The translations under genes were made by a program, and so were the position numbers. Shown one piece after another: positions 11,509 to 19,329 of a DNA stretch of 64,000 nt (its first letter is position 1; each line of letters opens with the position of its first letter). Origin of the DNA: Actinokineospora sp. NBRC 105648 (GTDB lineage: Bacteria; Actinomycetota; Actinomycetes; Mycobacteriales; Pseudonocardiaceae); the NCBI RefSeq assembly GCF_030269645.1, contig NZ_BSTR01000014.1:1-64000 (forward strand), in the 5' to 3' direction. Under the pieces are notes generated by a model that did not search any database, had not been told where the DNA came from, and saw only the letters and a program-made list of their open reading frames with translations.

Positions 11509-11511
11509 GCT
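11506..11511 (+). promoter_or_regulatory. Candidate -10 box of a leaderless priA promoter
   Basis: TAGGCT overlaps the stop of the preceding gene and ends 6 nt before GTG 11518. It supports 11518 rather than 11512 as the start and suggests that priA has its own promoter inside the operon. Confidence 0.45.
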
Positions 11512-11517
11512 GTGCGG

Positions 11518-12246
11518 GTGAGCTTCTACCTGCTTCCCGCCGTCGACGTCGCCTACGGCCAAGCCGTCCGCCTGACCCAGGGGGAGGCGGGCACCGAGAC
11601 GACCTACGGCTCGCCGCTCGAGGCCGCGCTGGCCTGGCAGACCGACGGCGCCGAGTGGGTGCACCTGGTCGACCTCGACGCCGCGTTCGGCCGGGGCGAC
11701 AACCGCGAGCTGGTGGCCGAGGTCGTCGGCAGGCTCGACGTCGCGGTCGAGCTCTCCGGCGGCATCCGCGACGACGAGTCGCTGGCCGCCGCGCTGGCCA
11801 CCGGCTGCACCCGGGTCAACCTGGGCACCGCCGCCCTGGAGAACCCCGAGTGGTGCGCCACGGCGATCGCCCGGTACGGCGACCAGGTCGCGGTCGGCCT
11901 GGACGTGCGGATCACCGACGGCGACCACCGGGTGGCCACCCGGGGCTGGACCAAGGACGGCGGCGACCTCTGGGAGGTGCTCGCCCGGCTCGATCGGGAC
12001 GGTTGCTCCCGCTACGTGGTCACTGACGTGAGCAAGGACGGCACCCTGCAGGGCCCGAACACCGACCTGCTGCGCGCGGTGTGCGAGCGCACCGAGGCGC
12101 CGGTGGTCGCGTCCGGTGGGGTGTCCAGTGTGGACGACCTGCGCGCGCTCGCGGCCCTCGCGCCGCTGGGCGTCGAGGGCGCGATCGTCGGCAAGGCGCT
12201 CTACGCCGGGAACTTCACGCTGCCGGAGGCCCTTGCCGCGGTGTGA
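11518..12246 (+). CDS. priA: Bifunctional HisA/TrpF isomerase PriA
   Basis: 242-residue (beta/alpha)8 barrel. The acid/base pair is Asp10 in LLPAVDVA and Asp170 in [15 protein letters not shown]. In actinobacteria this enzyme acts on both ProFAR (histidine) and phosphoribosyl-anthranilate (tryptophan). No separate trpF lies in the his/trp locus, which agrees with the dual role. GTG 11518 is preferred over GTG 11512 because it gives the usual MSFxLLPAVDV start and fits the -10 box. The 3' end overlaps the convergent oxidoreductase gene by 32 bp. Confidence 0.94.
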   Translation: MSFYLLPAVDVAYGQAVRLTQGEAGTETTYGSPLEAALAWQTDGAEWVHLVDLDAAFGRGDNRELVAEVVGRLDVAVELSGGIRDDESLAAALATGCTRVNLGTAALENPEWCATAIARYGDQVAVGLDVRITDGDHRVATRGWTKDGGDLWEVLARLDRDGCSRYVVTDVSKDGTLQGPNTDLLRAVCERTEAPVVASGGVSSVDDLRALAALAPLGVEGAIVGKALYAGNFTLPEALAAV

Positions 12247-12610
12247 TCGCGATGCCGATCGTGCCGTCGGCGCCCCGGCGCAGCTTGCTCCCGGCGATGG
12301 TGAGCCAGCCGAGCACCCCGTACTTGCGCTGGATGATCTTGCGCGCGCGCTCGGAGCCCGCCGCGTCCAGCAACCGCGCGCTACCCGGCACCGACGGCCC
12401 GGACGGCCGCCCGCGCAGGTCGCACGGCGCGAGCTCCACCCGGTCGCTGTTGCGGATCCGCTTGACCTTCCCGGAGCCGCGGACGGTCCACACCAGCAGT
12501 TCCGCGCCGTCGGTGGCCGCCCACACCGGGGTGGGCACGGCGGTGCCGTCGCGCTTGAAGGTCGTGACCAACACGTACTTGCCCTGGCCCAGGCGGGTGA
12601 CCTCGTCCAT
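12215..12610 (-). CDS. PPOX-class F420-dependent oxidoreductase-like protein
   Basis: 131 residues forming a split-barrel flavin/F420-binding fold: [23 protein letters not shown], then [25 protein letters not shown] and a C-terminal KYGVLGW segment. This matches the Rv-type F420-binding PPOX family abundant in actinobacteria, which reduce small electrophiles or quinones. The cofactor is inferred from the family. It is the first gene of the block that interrupts the his locus. Confidence 0.82.
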   Translation of the reverse strand: MDEVTRLGQGKYVLVTTFKRDGTAVPTPVWAATDGAELLVWTVRGSGKVKRIRNSDRVELAPCDLRGRPSGPSVPGSARLLDAAGSERARKIIQRKYGVLGWLTIAGSKLRRGADGTIGIAITPRQGPPAA

Positions 12611-12662
12611 GCCCGCAGGCTACCGCGCGGTCGGGGGTTGAACCTCACGTAGCGGGAGGTCT

Positions 12663-12668
12663 TACGGT
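12663..12668 (+). promoter_or_regulatory. Candidate -10 box of a leaderless MerR-gene promoter
   Basis: TACGGT ends 7 nt before GTG 12676. The preceding bases (TCACGTAGCGGGAGG area, 12645-12661) may hold the operator typical of MerR promoters, but no clear dyad is seen. Confidence 0.35.
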
Positions 12669-12675
12669 TGATCAC

Positions 12676-13437
12676 GTGACTGACGGGGGAGCGCGATGGA
12701 GTGTCGGGGCGCTGGCGAAGGCGTCCGGGCTGACGGTCCGGGCACTGCACCACTACGACGAGCTCGGCCTGCTGCGGCCCAGCGCCCGGACCGAGTCCGG
12801 GCACCGGCGCTACACCGAGGCCGACCTGCGCCGGCTCTACCAGATCCGGTTGCTGCGCGAGCTGGGCATCCCGCTCGACGACATCGCCGAGCTGCTCACC
12901 GACCCGACGGCGGTCCGCGATGTGCTGGCGCGCAGGCTGGAGCAGATCGAGGACGAGCAGTGGCGGCTCTCGCTGCTGGGCAGCCAGGTCCGCAACCTGA
13001 TGGAACAGGTGGACGGGTCGTGGCGGCCGGACTCCGGTGAGCTGCTGGCCCAGATCGGCCGCGCGAGCGTCTTCCACGACGGTCTGAGCCGGGAGCAGCG
13101 CACGGCCTTGGCGGAGCAGTCGGACCGGATCGGCCCGGATGCCCGCCGCTGGCTGGACGCCGAGTGGCCCCTGGTGCTGACCAGGCTGGCCGAACACTGC
13201 CGGGCGGGCACACCGCCGGAGGATCCCGAGGTGCAGGCGACCGCGCGCAGGCTGGTCGACGTCGTCGCCATGTTCACCGGCGGCGACCAAGAGCTGGTCA
13301 CCTCGGTGGCGGGCTTCTTCCGCGAACACGGCCACGGCATGTTGCGGGACGCGCGGGTGGGCCAGCCGGACCTCGGACTCGGCGACGAACTGTGGGACTA
13401 CGTGAGCCAGGTGTACGGGAACCTGGCCGGAAACTGA
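12676..13437 (+). CDS. MerR-family regulator with TipAS-like C-terminal domain
   Basis: 253 residues. An N-terminal MerR helix-turn-helix (SVGALAKASGLTVRALHHYDELGLLRPSAR) and a coiled coil (to about residue 110) are followed by an all-helical C-terminal region ending LWDYVSQVYGNLAGN. That region resembles the TipAS ligand-binding domain of multidrug-sensing MerR proteins. The gene lies 13 bp upstream of a secreted hydrolase on the same strand, which may be its target. Confidence 0.83.
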   Translation: MTDGGARWSVGALAKASGLTVRALHHYDELGLLRPSARTESGHRRYTEADLRRLYQIRLLRELGIPLDDIAELLTDPTAVRDVLARRLEQIEDEQWRLSLLGSQVRNLMEQVDGSWRPDSGELLAQIGRASVFHDGLSREQRTALAEQSDRIGPDARRWLDAEWPLVLTRLAEHCRAGTPPEDPEVQATARRLVDVVAMFTGGDQELVTSVAGFFREHGHGMLRDARVGQPDLGLGDELWDYVSQVYGNLAGN

Positions 13438-13450
13438 GATGGGGGAACAC

Positions 13451-14587
13451 ATGTTGCGCAAAGCTCTTGCCATGGCCGCCGCGCTGACGATCGCGGGCGG
13501 TGGCATCGCCTCGGCTGATCCGCTGGTACCCACGCTGCCGGAACTCTCCGGGCCGCACGCGGTCGGAGTGGTCGACCTGCACCTGGTCGACAGGTCCAGG
13601 CCTGATCCGTGGAACCCGGCGTTGCCCGTCAGGGACGTGGTGGTGTCGGTGTTCTACCCGGCCGCGAAGGTGCGGGGTTACCCGCTCGCGCCGGAGATGT
13701 CGGAGCGGGCGGCTACCAGGTTCGCGTCTTTGGACATCGGTATCCTGCACCCGCAGTTCCCGCACGAGGCGCAGCAAGGGGTGTCCTGGAAGGACATCCG
13801 GACGCACGCGCACGTGGGCGCGCCCGGTTTGCCCGGACGACGGCCGGTTCTGTTGTACAGCCCGGGTTTGGTCGACCCGAGGACGATCGGGGCGTCGCTG
13901 GCCGAGGACCTGGCCAGCCGGGGGTACGTGGTGGTGACCATCGACCACCCGGGCGAGACCAGCGAGGTCGACATCCCTGGTGGGGAGGTGCGCGACTTCG
14001 GCCTGAACGGCATCCCGAGCCTCGATCCCGCGCTGTACCGCCGGGTGATGGCCACCCGGCTGGCGGACACCAGGTTCGTGCTGGACTCGTTGCGGGACTT
14101 GCCGTTGCCGCGCGGGGTGGCACTGGATCCGCGGCGGATCGGGATGTACGGCCAGGGGTCGGGCGGGTCGACAGCGGCGGAGGCGATGTTCGAGGACCGG
14201 CGGATCGACGCGGCGGTGAACCTGGAGGGGTTCCTGGACTACCACCCGGAAACCGTTGGGGGAGAAGGGGAGTTGCTGCCCGTGGCGGCGTGCGGGGTGG
14301 ATCGGCCGTTGTTGCTGTGGGGGAGCTCGGGGTTCCAGAACGCGCGCTACGACCGGGCTTGGTCGGCGGTGCAGGCGCGGTCGAGGTCGGTGCGGCGGCA
14401 GGTGATGGCTGACGCCGGGCACTGGGTGTTCACCGACTTCGGGTCGGTGGTACCGCAGGTGCAGGCGGCCGGGTTGATCTCGGCGGAGGGGCGGGTGTCG
14501 CTGGTGGGGGCGGTGTCGCCTGGGCGGTCGGTGCGGGAGGTGCGGGACGGGGTGGCTGGGTTCTTCGATCGGCACTTGCGGTCTTGA
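13451..14587 (+). CDS. Secreted alpha/beta hydrolase (PAF-acetylhydrolase/lipase-like)
   Basis: 378 residues from ATG 13451, which has GGGGGAA upstream. ATG 13439 is an alternative. The N-terminus is a Sec signal peptide ending near IASADP. The nucleophile Ser237 lies in YGQGSGGSTAAEAM, with an oxyanion region at RPVLLYSPG. DAGHWVFTD near the C-terminus supplies a likely catalytic His. The overall layout resembles platelet-activating-factor acetylhydrolase-type lipases. Expected to be exported and to cleave an ester of unknown identity. Confidence 0.82.
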   Translation: MLRKALAMAAALTIAGGGIASADPLVPTLPELSGPHAVGVVDLHLVDRSRPDPWNPALPVRDVVVSVFYPAAKVRGYPLAPEMSERAATRFASLDIGILHPQFPHEAQQGVSWKDIRTHAHVGAPGLPGRRPVLLYSPGLVDPRTIGASLAEDLASRGYVVVTIDHPGETSEVDIPGGEVRDFGLNGIPSLDPALYRRVMATRLADTRFVLDSLRDLPLPRGVALDPRRIGMYGQGSGGSTAAEAMFEDRRIDAAVNLEGFLDYHPETVGGEGELLPVAACGVDRPLLLWGSSGFQNARYDRAWSAVQARSRSVRRQVMADAGHWVFTDFGSVVPQVQAAGLISAEGRVSLVGAVSPGRSVREVRDGVAGFFDRHLRS

Positions 14588-14594
14588 TGTGCTG

Positions 14595-14627
14595 GCGCCG
14601 GCGGCATGGGGGGTGTGCCGTCGGCGC
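14595..14627. terminator. Hairpin downstream of the hydrolase gene
   Basis: GCGCCGGCGGCA (14595-14606) pairs with TGCCGTCGGCGC (14616-14627) through 12 bp with one G-T pair and a 9-nt loop, 8 bp after the hydrolase stop. No T-tract follows, as is common for actinobacterial terminators. Confidence 0.5.
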
Positions 14628-14692
14628 TTGCTTGCGTGGTGCTTGGTGTTCTGGGGCGGTCCGTTGCAGCCCGGTGCTCACTAGCGTTGTTG

Positions 14693-14836
14693 TGCTCGAT
14701 CGGGTGGAGTGGCTTTGTTTGGGGCCCCTAAGAAAAGAGGCGCCGGGGTGAAGCGGGTGGGGAAGGGATCACCCACGCCTGGGTCAGGCTAGCGCCTCTT
14801 TTCTCCCCAAACAAAGCCACTCCACCCAATCGAGCA
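14693..14836 (-). repeat. Covarying hairpin element, copy A
   Basis: A 144-bp near-palindrome in the 404-bp gap between two convergent genes. Outer arms start at TGCTCGAT and end at ATCGAGCA and pair over about 28 bp. The inner 12-bp helix is GAAAAGAGGCGC (14732-14743) with GCGCCTCTTTTC (14792-14803). The minus strand is the orientation that matches copies B and D by core similarity. In that strand the single outer-helix mismatch is T-G. It sits 3' of the minus-strand ArsR/SRPBCC operon. Copy A differs from the others in both helices, and each change is matched on the partner arm. Confidence 0.85.
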
Positions 14837-14950
14837 GGTGTGCTGTGCGCGAGCGGTTCCAGCTGGGTGGAGGAGGAGGGCGGAAGAAGGGCGGGAGGAC
14901 GGTTGCTTGTCGGCCTCCTGCTTGCCTTCTGCCTCCTGCCATTGGAGCCT

Positions 14951-14982
14951 GAGAGGGGCAGCGCCTAGGTGCTGCCCCTCTC
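14951..14982. terminator. Hairpin at the 3' end of the SRPBCC gene
   Basis: GAGAGGGGCAGC (14951-14962) pairs perfectly with GCTGCCCCTCTC (14971-14982) around an 8-nt loop, 9 bp beyond the stop of the minus-strand gene. It is a probable terminator for the ArsR operon. Confidence 0.6.
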
Positions 14983-14991
14983 CTTTGTGGA

Positions 14992-15471
14992 CTAGCCTTC
15001 GATGGTCTTCAGGACCTCGGCGAGGCGGTCCATGGAGTCGCGGATGCCGTGTTCCATGCCGTTGGCGATGTGCTGGTCCCTGGCCTCGACGGACAGGCCG
15101 ACTGAGACGCTGTGGACGGTGGTCCTGCCGTTGTGCTCGGTGAAGTCGATCTTCTCCAGGGCGACGTCGCCGGGCATGCCCTCGAACTCGAAGGTCTGGA
15201 TGATCCCGTCGGCGAGTGACGGCGTGCCGTGGAAGACGCCTCGGAACGTGTACTCGCCGCCTTCGGGGTCGGTGTGGATGTAGCGGTAGCCGCCCGCGTG
15301 GTGCAGGGTCCAGTTGTCGACCTTCATGGTCAGCCTGCGGGGGCCGAGCCACTGCGCGACCAGGTCCGGGTCGGTGTAGGCGCGGAAGACCAGGGCGGCG
15401 GGGGCGTCGAACTCGCGGGTGATCTCGACGCTGTGCGAGCCGGGCCGGGCGGTGATGACGGTGTCGCTCAT
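14992..15471 (-). CDS. SRPBCC-domain protein (AHSA1/CalC-like)
   Basis: 159 residues from ATG 15471. SITREF-DAPAALVFRAYTDPDLVAQWLGPRRL and later GGYRYIHTDPEGGEYTFRGVF are the hallmarks of the activator-of-Hsp90-ATPase-like START superfamily, a hydrophobic-cavity fold. The start overlaps the stop of the upstream ArsR gene (ATGA). ArsR plus SRPBCC pairs are common in actinobacteria, but the ligand and role are not known. Confidence 0.88.
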   Translation of the reverse strand: MSDTVITARPGSHSVEITREFDAPAALVFRAYTDPDLVAQWLGPRRLTMKVDNWTLHHAGGYRYIHTDPEGGEYTFRGVFHGTPSLADGIIQTFEFEGMPGDVALEKIDFTEHNGRTTVHSVSVGLSVEARDQHIANGMEHGIRDSMDRLAEVLKTIEG

Positions 15472-15848
15472 GGGTTCTCCTCGGTGTCCTTGTTCTCGGT
15501 GTCGTTGTCTTCGGTGTTGTCTTGTTCGGTCTGCTGCAGCTGGCTGAGCAGGTCGTCGAGCCGGTTGTGGCTCTCGGTCCAGTACTCGCGGTAGCTCGCC
15601 AGCCATTCGGTCGCGTCGAGCAAGGGTTGTGCCTCCAGGTGGCTGAGGCGGGCGGTCGCCTGGCGGCTGCGCGAGATGAGCCCGGCCTGCTCGAGCACCT
15701 TGAGGTGCCGCGAGACCGCCGGTTGCGACATCGCGAACGGTGCCGCGAGCTCGGCCACGTTGGCGTCGCCGGTGCGCAACCGCAGCAGGATCGCCCGCCG
15801 GGTCGGGTCGGCGAGGGCCCCGAACACGGCGCTCAGCTGGTCTGTCAT
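15468..15848 (-). CDS. ArsR-family transcriptional regulator
   Basis: 126 residues with a winged helix-turn-helix (LSAVFGALADPTRRAILLRL, then MSQPAVSRHLKVLEQAGLI). No metal-binding Cys pair is visible, so it belongs to the non-metal ArsR group that partners with SRPBCC proteins. The acidic C-terminal tail is rich in Glu, Asp, Asn and Thr. It is coupled to the SRPBCC gene and probably autoregulates from the short region before 15848. Confidence 0.88.
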   Translation of the reverse strand: MTDQLSAVFGALADPTRRAILLRLRTGDANVAELAAPFAMSQPAVSRHLKVLEQAGLISRSRQATARLSHLEAQPLLDATEWLASYREYWTESHNRLDDLLSQLQQTEQDNTEDNDTENKDTEENP

Positions 15849-15926
15849 CCATAACCGTTTCGTTCTAGAAGGGATGTGTTAAGGATGCATCGGGGTGGCG
15901 GATCCGTCAAGGGGGGCTTCGGATCG

Positions 15927-15948
15927 AGTTCCGATGAAGTTCACGCGA
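15927..15948 (+). promoter_or_regulatory. Candidate PHO box upstream of phoD
   Basis: Two adjacent 11-bp units, AGTTCCGATGA (15927-15937) and AGTTCACGCGA (15938-15948), repeat the GTTC core at exactly 11-bp spacing. This is the layout of the actinobacterial PhoP-binding PHO box (GTTCACC-type direct repeats). The site ends 44 bp before the phoD start. PhoD is an established PhoP target in Streptomyces, so phosphate control is likely. Confidence 0.5.
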
Positions 15949-15992
15949 TCAGTGGGTGTGACACTTACCTTGCCGGTGTATCACTGACAGGC

Positions 15993-17630
15993 GTGACTCC
16001 CACCACCCCGTTCGACCGCCGCGTCTTCCTCAAGTCCTCCGCCGTCGCCGGTGGCGCGCTGCTGGTCCCCGCCGCGCTCGCGGGCACCGCCAACGCCGCC
16101 GCCGTGCCGCAGTTCGCCCACGGTGTCGCCTCCGGTGACCCGCTGCCCGACGGTGTCCTGCTCTGGACCCGCGTCACCCCCACCCCCGAATCCGCCCCCG
16201 GCTCCGGTGTCGGCCCCGCCGTCGAGGTTCGCTGGGAGGTGGCCACCGACTCCGCGTTCGCCTCGGTCGTGCGGTCCGGCGCCGTCCAGACCGGGCCCGA
16301 CCGCGACCACACCGTCAAGGTCGCCGTCGCGGGGCTGAGCCCGGCGACCACCTACTTCTACCGCTTCACCCTCGACGGTGTGCGCTCCTCGACCGGCCGC
16401 ACCCGCACCGCGCCCTCGGTGAACGCCGACGTCAGCAAGCTGCGCCTGGGCCTGGTCTCCTGCTCCAACTGGCAGGCGGGCTACTTCTCGGCCTACCGGC
16501 ACCTCGCCGCGCGCACCGACCTCGACGGCGTGCTGCACGTGGGTGACTACCTCTACGAGTACCAGGTGGGCGGTTTCGGTGCGCGGGGCGTCACCATCCG
16601 CCCGCACCAGCCCGCCACCGAGGTGCTCACCCTTGCCGACTACCGGCGCAGGCACGCCCAGTACAAGACCGACCCCGACCTGACCGCGCTGCACGCCGCA
16701 CAGCCCTGGTTCATCACCTGGGACGATCATGAGTACGCCAACGACACCTGGTCCGGCGGTGCCGACAACCACCAGCCGAACGAGGGCGACTGGAACGCGC
16801 GCAAGGCCGCCGCCCGGCAGGCGTACTTCGAGTGGATGCCGGTCCGCCAGGGGCCCGGTGGGGAGATCTACCGCCGGTTCCGCTGGGGTAGGCTGGCTGA
16901 ACTGTCCCTTTTGGACCTGCGCAGCTACCGCTCCAAGCAGACCACCCCGTCCAGCGGCGACCCGGCCGACCCGAGCCGGACGATCACCGGCGACGCGCAG
17001 ATGGACTGGCTCAAGGGCGGCCTGGCGGGCACCGACGCGAAGTGGAAGCTGGTCGGCAACTCGGTGATGATCACGCCGATCTCGCTGGGCAACGTCGAGT
17101 CGCGCTTCCTGGAGTCGCTGGGCTCCCTGCTCGGCCTGCCGATCGGCAGCGTCGCCGCCAACGCCGACGCCTGGGACGGCTACACCGCCGACCGCCAGGA
17201 ACTGCTCGGCCACCTCAAGGACAACCGGGTCAAGAACACGGTCTTCCTGACCGGCGACATCCACTCCTCCTGGGGCGCCGACATCCCGCTGGACCGTTCG
17301 AGCTACTGGTGGAACGGCAACTCGGTGGCCACCGAGTTCGTCACCACCTCGGTCACCAGCGACAACATCGACGACCTGCTCAAGGTCGACCCGCGCACGC
17401 TGTCCGTGGCCGCCGAGACCGCGCTGTACGCGGGGAACTGGCACCTCAAGTACATCGAGCTGGACTCGCACGGCTACTCGGTGGTCGACGTCAACCCCCA
17501 GCGCGTCCAGACCGACTGGTACTACGTGGCCGACCGCCTCAGCCCGACCTCCGGGGTCAAGTACGCCAAGTCCCTGGCCACCGCCGACGGCACGCAGAAG
17601 GTCAAGTCCGCGACCGGCCCGGTCGCCTGA
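15993..17630 (+). CDS. phoD: Alkaline phosphatase PhoD (Tat-exported phosphodiesterase/phosphatase)
   Basis: 545 residues from GTG 15993. A twin-arginine signal (RRVFLKSS then a hydrophobic stretch to GTANA) indicates Tat export in folded form. Next come a fibronectin-like N-terminal domain and the PhoD metallophosphatase core, with LVSCSNWQ, HVGDYLYEY, ITWDDHEYANDTW and FLTGDIHSSW supplying Fe/Ca ligands. It releases phosphate from extracellular phosphoesters. The upstream PHO-like repeats suggest induction by phosphate limitation. Confidence 0.92.
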   Translation: MTPTTPFDRRVFLKSSAVAGGALLVPAALAGTANAAAVPQFAHGVASGDPLPDGVLLWTRVTPTPESAPGSGVGPAVEVRWEVATDSAFASVVRSGAVQTGPDRDHTVKVAVAGLSPATTYFYRFTLDGVRSSTGRTRTAPSVNADVSKLRLGLVSCSNWQAGYFSAYRHLAARTDLDGVLHVGDYLYEYQVGGFGARGVTIRPHQPATEVLTLADYRRRHAQYKTDPDLTALHAAQPWFITWDDHEYANDTWSGGADNHQPNEGDWNARKAAARQAYFEWMPVRQGPGGEIYRRFRWGRLAELSLLDLRSYRSKQTTPSSGDPADPSRTITGDAQMDWLKGGLAGTDAKWKLVGNSVMITPISLGNVESRFLESLGSLLGLPIGSVAANADAWDGYTADRQELLGHLKDNRVKNTVFLTGDIHSSWGADIPLDRSSYWWNGNSVATEFVTTSVTSDNIDDLLKVDPRTLSVAAETALYAGNWHLKYIELDSHGYSVVDVNPQRVQTDWYYVADRLSPTSGVKYAKSLATADGTQKVKSATGPVA

Positions 17631-17633
17631 GCC

Positions 17634-17670
17634 CTTCCGCGGGTGGGCGGCCTCAGCCCACCCGCGGAAG
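17634..17670. terminator. Bidirectional hairpin between phoD and the lipoprotein gene
   Basis: CTTCCGCGGGTGGGC (17634-17648) pairs perfectly with GCCCACCCGCGGAAG (17656-17670) with a 7-nt loop. The loop holds the stop codon of the minus-strand lipoprotein gene, so one hairpin serves both convergent genes. Confidence 0.75.
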
Positions 17671-18591
17671 CCCGGCCCAGACCTGCTCGGCGAGCCCGGT
17701 GGCCCGGTCGCACACCTGCGCCATCACACCACCCTTGACAGCCAGGGTGAGCCTCACGTTCTCCCGCGCCCCACCGGCCCCGAACGGGATGTGGGTCGTG
17801 TTCAAGACGCAGTGCACCTCACTGCCACCCGGCAACTCCAGCCGCCCGGTAGGCCGACCAGCGACCGGCCGCTGCGGCGCACCGAACGGGGCAGACGAGC
17901 CGACGCCAAAGCTGATCCGCAGGGTCGTGGTGGCGTCCGTCCACTCGCACATGTGCTCGGCGGGCCAGTTCCGGTACTTCGGGAACGAGTCCGCGACCGT
18001 CCGGGGGAGCGCGCCGCAAGCGTTCGCGGTCGCCACCGAGTTGGCCGGGAACACGCGATGCCGCACGGCGGACGGCCCCTTGGCCAACCGCTCGAGCACC
18101 TTCGCGAACCCCCTGTCCAACGCCTCACACAGGCCGGCAGGCTTGGGCCCCTCGGTCGGCTGGCGAGCTTGGGCGGTCAGGGCCATCTTGTCGTCGACCA
18201 ACACCAGCCTGCCGCAGGGAACCAACGGCGCACTGTAGCGAGCGTGCCGAAAACCCTTCTCGCTCTTGATACTCGAGTGATCCTCGATCTGCGCCAACCA
18301 CTCGACCAGCCCGACCGAGAAGACCGACGGACCACCCCCACCGGGGTTCACGGTGAACGCGCACTCGTCCAGCGAACCCGGATCCATCGCCCGATCAGCG
18401 CCGAAGTCGACGGGCTCGACCAGGGAACAGGGGTCCAGCGTGGTCAGATCACCGAGCGCGGCAGCCACGTCGACGCTGGACGGAACGTAGTCCGGGACGG
18501 GCTTGGCAGCGGACGGGGGTGGGGAGACGACCTCGGTGCAGCCGGCGGCGAACACGGCCAAACACAGCAGTAACAGAAGCTTGAGCCGCAT
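17653..18591 (-). CDS. DUF3558-type lipoprotein
   Basis: 312 residues. MRLKLLLLLCLAVFAAGC is a lipoprotein signal with Cys18 as the lipidated residue, followed by a Pro/Ser-rich spacer. The mature part appears to hold two related halves, each with LDPCSLV/ACGALPRTV-type helices and a Cys pair (DECAFTV, MCEWTDA), as in DUF3558 surface lipoproteins. It should be anchored on the outer face of the membrane. The molecular role of this family is unknown. Confidence 0.75.
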   Translation of the reverse strand: MRLKLLLLLCLAVFAAGCTEVVSPPPSAAKPVPDYVPSSVDVAAALGDLTTLDPCSLVEPVDFGADRAMDPGSLDECAFTVNPGGGGPSVFSVGLVEWLAQIEDHSSIKSEKGFRHARYSAPLVPCGRLVLVDDKMALTAQARQPTEGPKPAGLCEALDRGFAKVLERLAKGPSAVRHRVFPANSVATANACGALPRTVADSFPKYRNWPAEHMCEWTDATTTLRISFGVGSSAPFGAPQRPVAGRPTGRLELPGGSEVHCVLNTTHIPFGAGGARENVRLTLAVKGGVMAQVCDRATGLAEQVWAGLPRVG

Positions 18592-18776
18592 GTCCTTCGA
18601 TCCCCCCGAGAGATGTGCCCTCACCACTGGCGGGCCGGATCCTACAAGAGGCTAACCCCAACCCATCGCGACTTGGCAGAGGTCCTTAGGTCCCAAGCCC
18701 CACGCAGCCAAGCCGACACGATCTCTAATTCTCTCTAGATCTGAAGCCCTACGCTTCGCAACACCCGTTACGGATG

Positions 18777-18917
18777 TGCTCGATTCAGTGGACTCGCTTC
18801 GTGTGGGGGGAGAGCACCGCTAAACTTGCCGTGTGGTGGGGATGCCCTTCACCCGCCCTTTTTTCACCACCGCGGTGCTCTAGGGGCCCCGCACGAAGTG
18901 AGTTCACTGAATCGAGC
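18777..18917 (+). repeat. Covarying hairpin element, copy B
   Basis: 141 bp. Outer arms begin TGCTCGAT and end ATCGAGC and pair over about 28 bp. The three deviations inside this helix are all G-T pairs in the plus strand. The outermost T faces a C at the very tip. The inner helix is GAGCACCGC (18812-18820) with GCGGTGCTC (18872-18880), perfect. The 3' side between the helices reads TAGGGGCCCC, whose CCCC pairs with GGGG on the 5' side and leaves a TAGGGG bulge. The apical part carries GATGCCCTTCACCC. Confidence 0.85.
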
Positions 18918-18997
18918 CCGCTCTTACTCGGGTCCACACGGCGTGCGACCCTCATCGACCGGGCGTAGCTCATACAGGTTGCCCGACTAAGACGCAG

Positions 18998-19139
18998 GCT
19001 CGATCTGGCGAACTCCCTTTGCGCGGGGCCCCTAGAGCACCGCTGTGGGGAAAAAGCGTGGGGTGAAGGGCATCCCCACCACCAGGTCAAGGTTAGCGGC
19101 ACTCCTCCCCCACACAAAGGGAGTCCGCCAGATCGAGCA
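18998..19139 (-). repeat. Covarying hairpin element, copy C
   Basis: 142 bp, inverted relative to copy B. The inner helix arms are GAGCACCGC (19035-19043) and GCGGCACTC (19096-19104). Read on the minus strand (the B orientation), the two imperfect pairs of this helix and the three in the outer helix are all G-T. Read on the plus strand they would all be A-C. The TAGGGGCCCC and CCCTTC core segments are conserved. It lies 3' of the minus-strand protein gene at 19330, with a 29-bp tandem repeat in between. Confidence 0.85.
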
Positions 19140-19195
19140 TGTCCGTAACGGGTGTTGCGTTCCGTAGGGCTTGAGAATTAGGGAATGAAGGGCAA

Positions 19196-19294
19196 AGGGA
19201 TGGAGATTTAAGGGTGAAGAGCTAAGGGATGGAGATTTAGGGGTGAAGAGCTAAGGGATGGAGATTTGGGTTGAAGAGCCGAGTCAAGGGATGG
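19196..19294 (+). repeat. 29-bp tandem repeat (about 3.3 copies)
   Basis: Units starting AGGGATGG lie at 19196, 19225, 19254 and 19287. The first two periods are exactly 29 bp and the third is 33. Each unit reads AGGGATGGAGATTT followed by a GGTGAAGAGCTA-type second half. Units are contiguous with no spacers. The array is unusually AT-rich for this chromosome. Confidence 0.9.
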
Positions 19295-19329
19295 AAAACC
19301 TGCAACCGAAGAGGGAGGATGTCACAGTG

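Larger units (their letters stand above)
18726..19180. repeat. Composite inverted repeat enclosing hairpin copies B and C
   Basis: Outside copies B and C the flanks also pair: TAATTCTC 18726-18733 with GAGAATTA 19173-19180, AAGCCCTACG 18744-18753 with 19163-19172, and the 17-bp GCAACACCCGTTACGGA 18758-18774 with 19142-19158. All three are perfect. The whole 455-bp unit is thus a head-to-head inverted duplication. The stretch between the copies (18918-18997) shows nothing else recognisable. The rest of the 738-bp gap (18592-18725 and 19295-19329) shows no gene. Confidence 0.85.

Noticed and set aside
14693-14836. Plain rho-independent terminators as the explanation of the hairpin family
   Set aside because: The elements are about 140 bp with two helices, a conserved bulge and a conserved apical motif, and no terminal T-tract. 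Ordinary terminator hairpins are seen separately nearby at 14595 and 14951.
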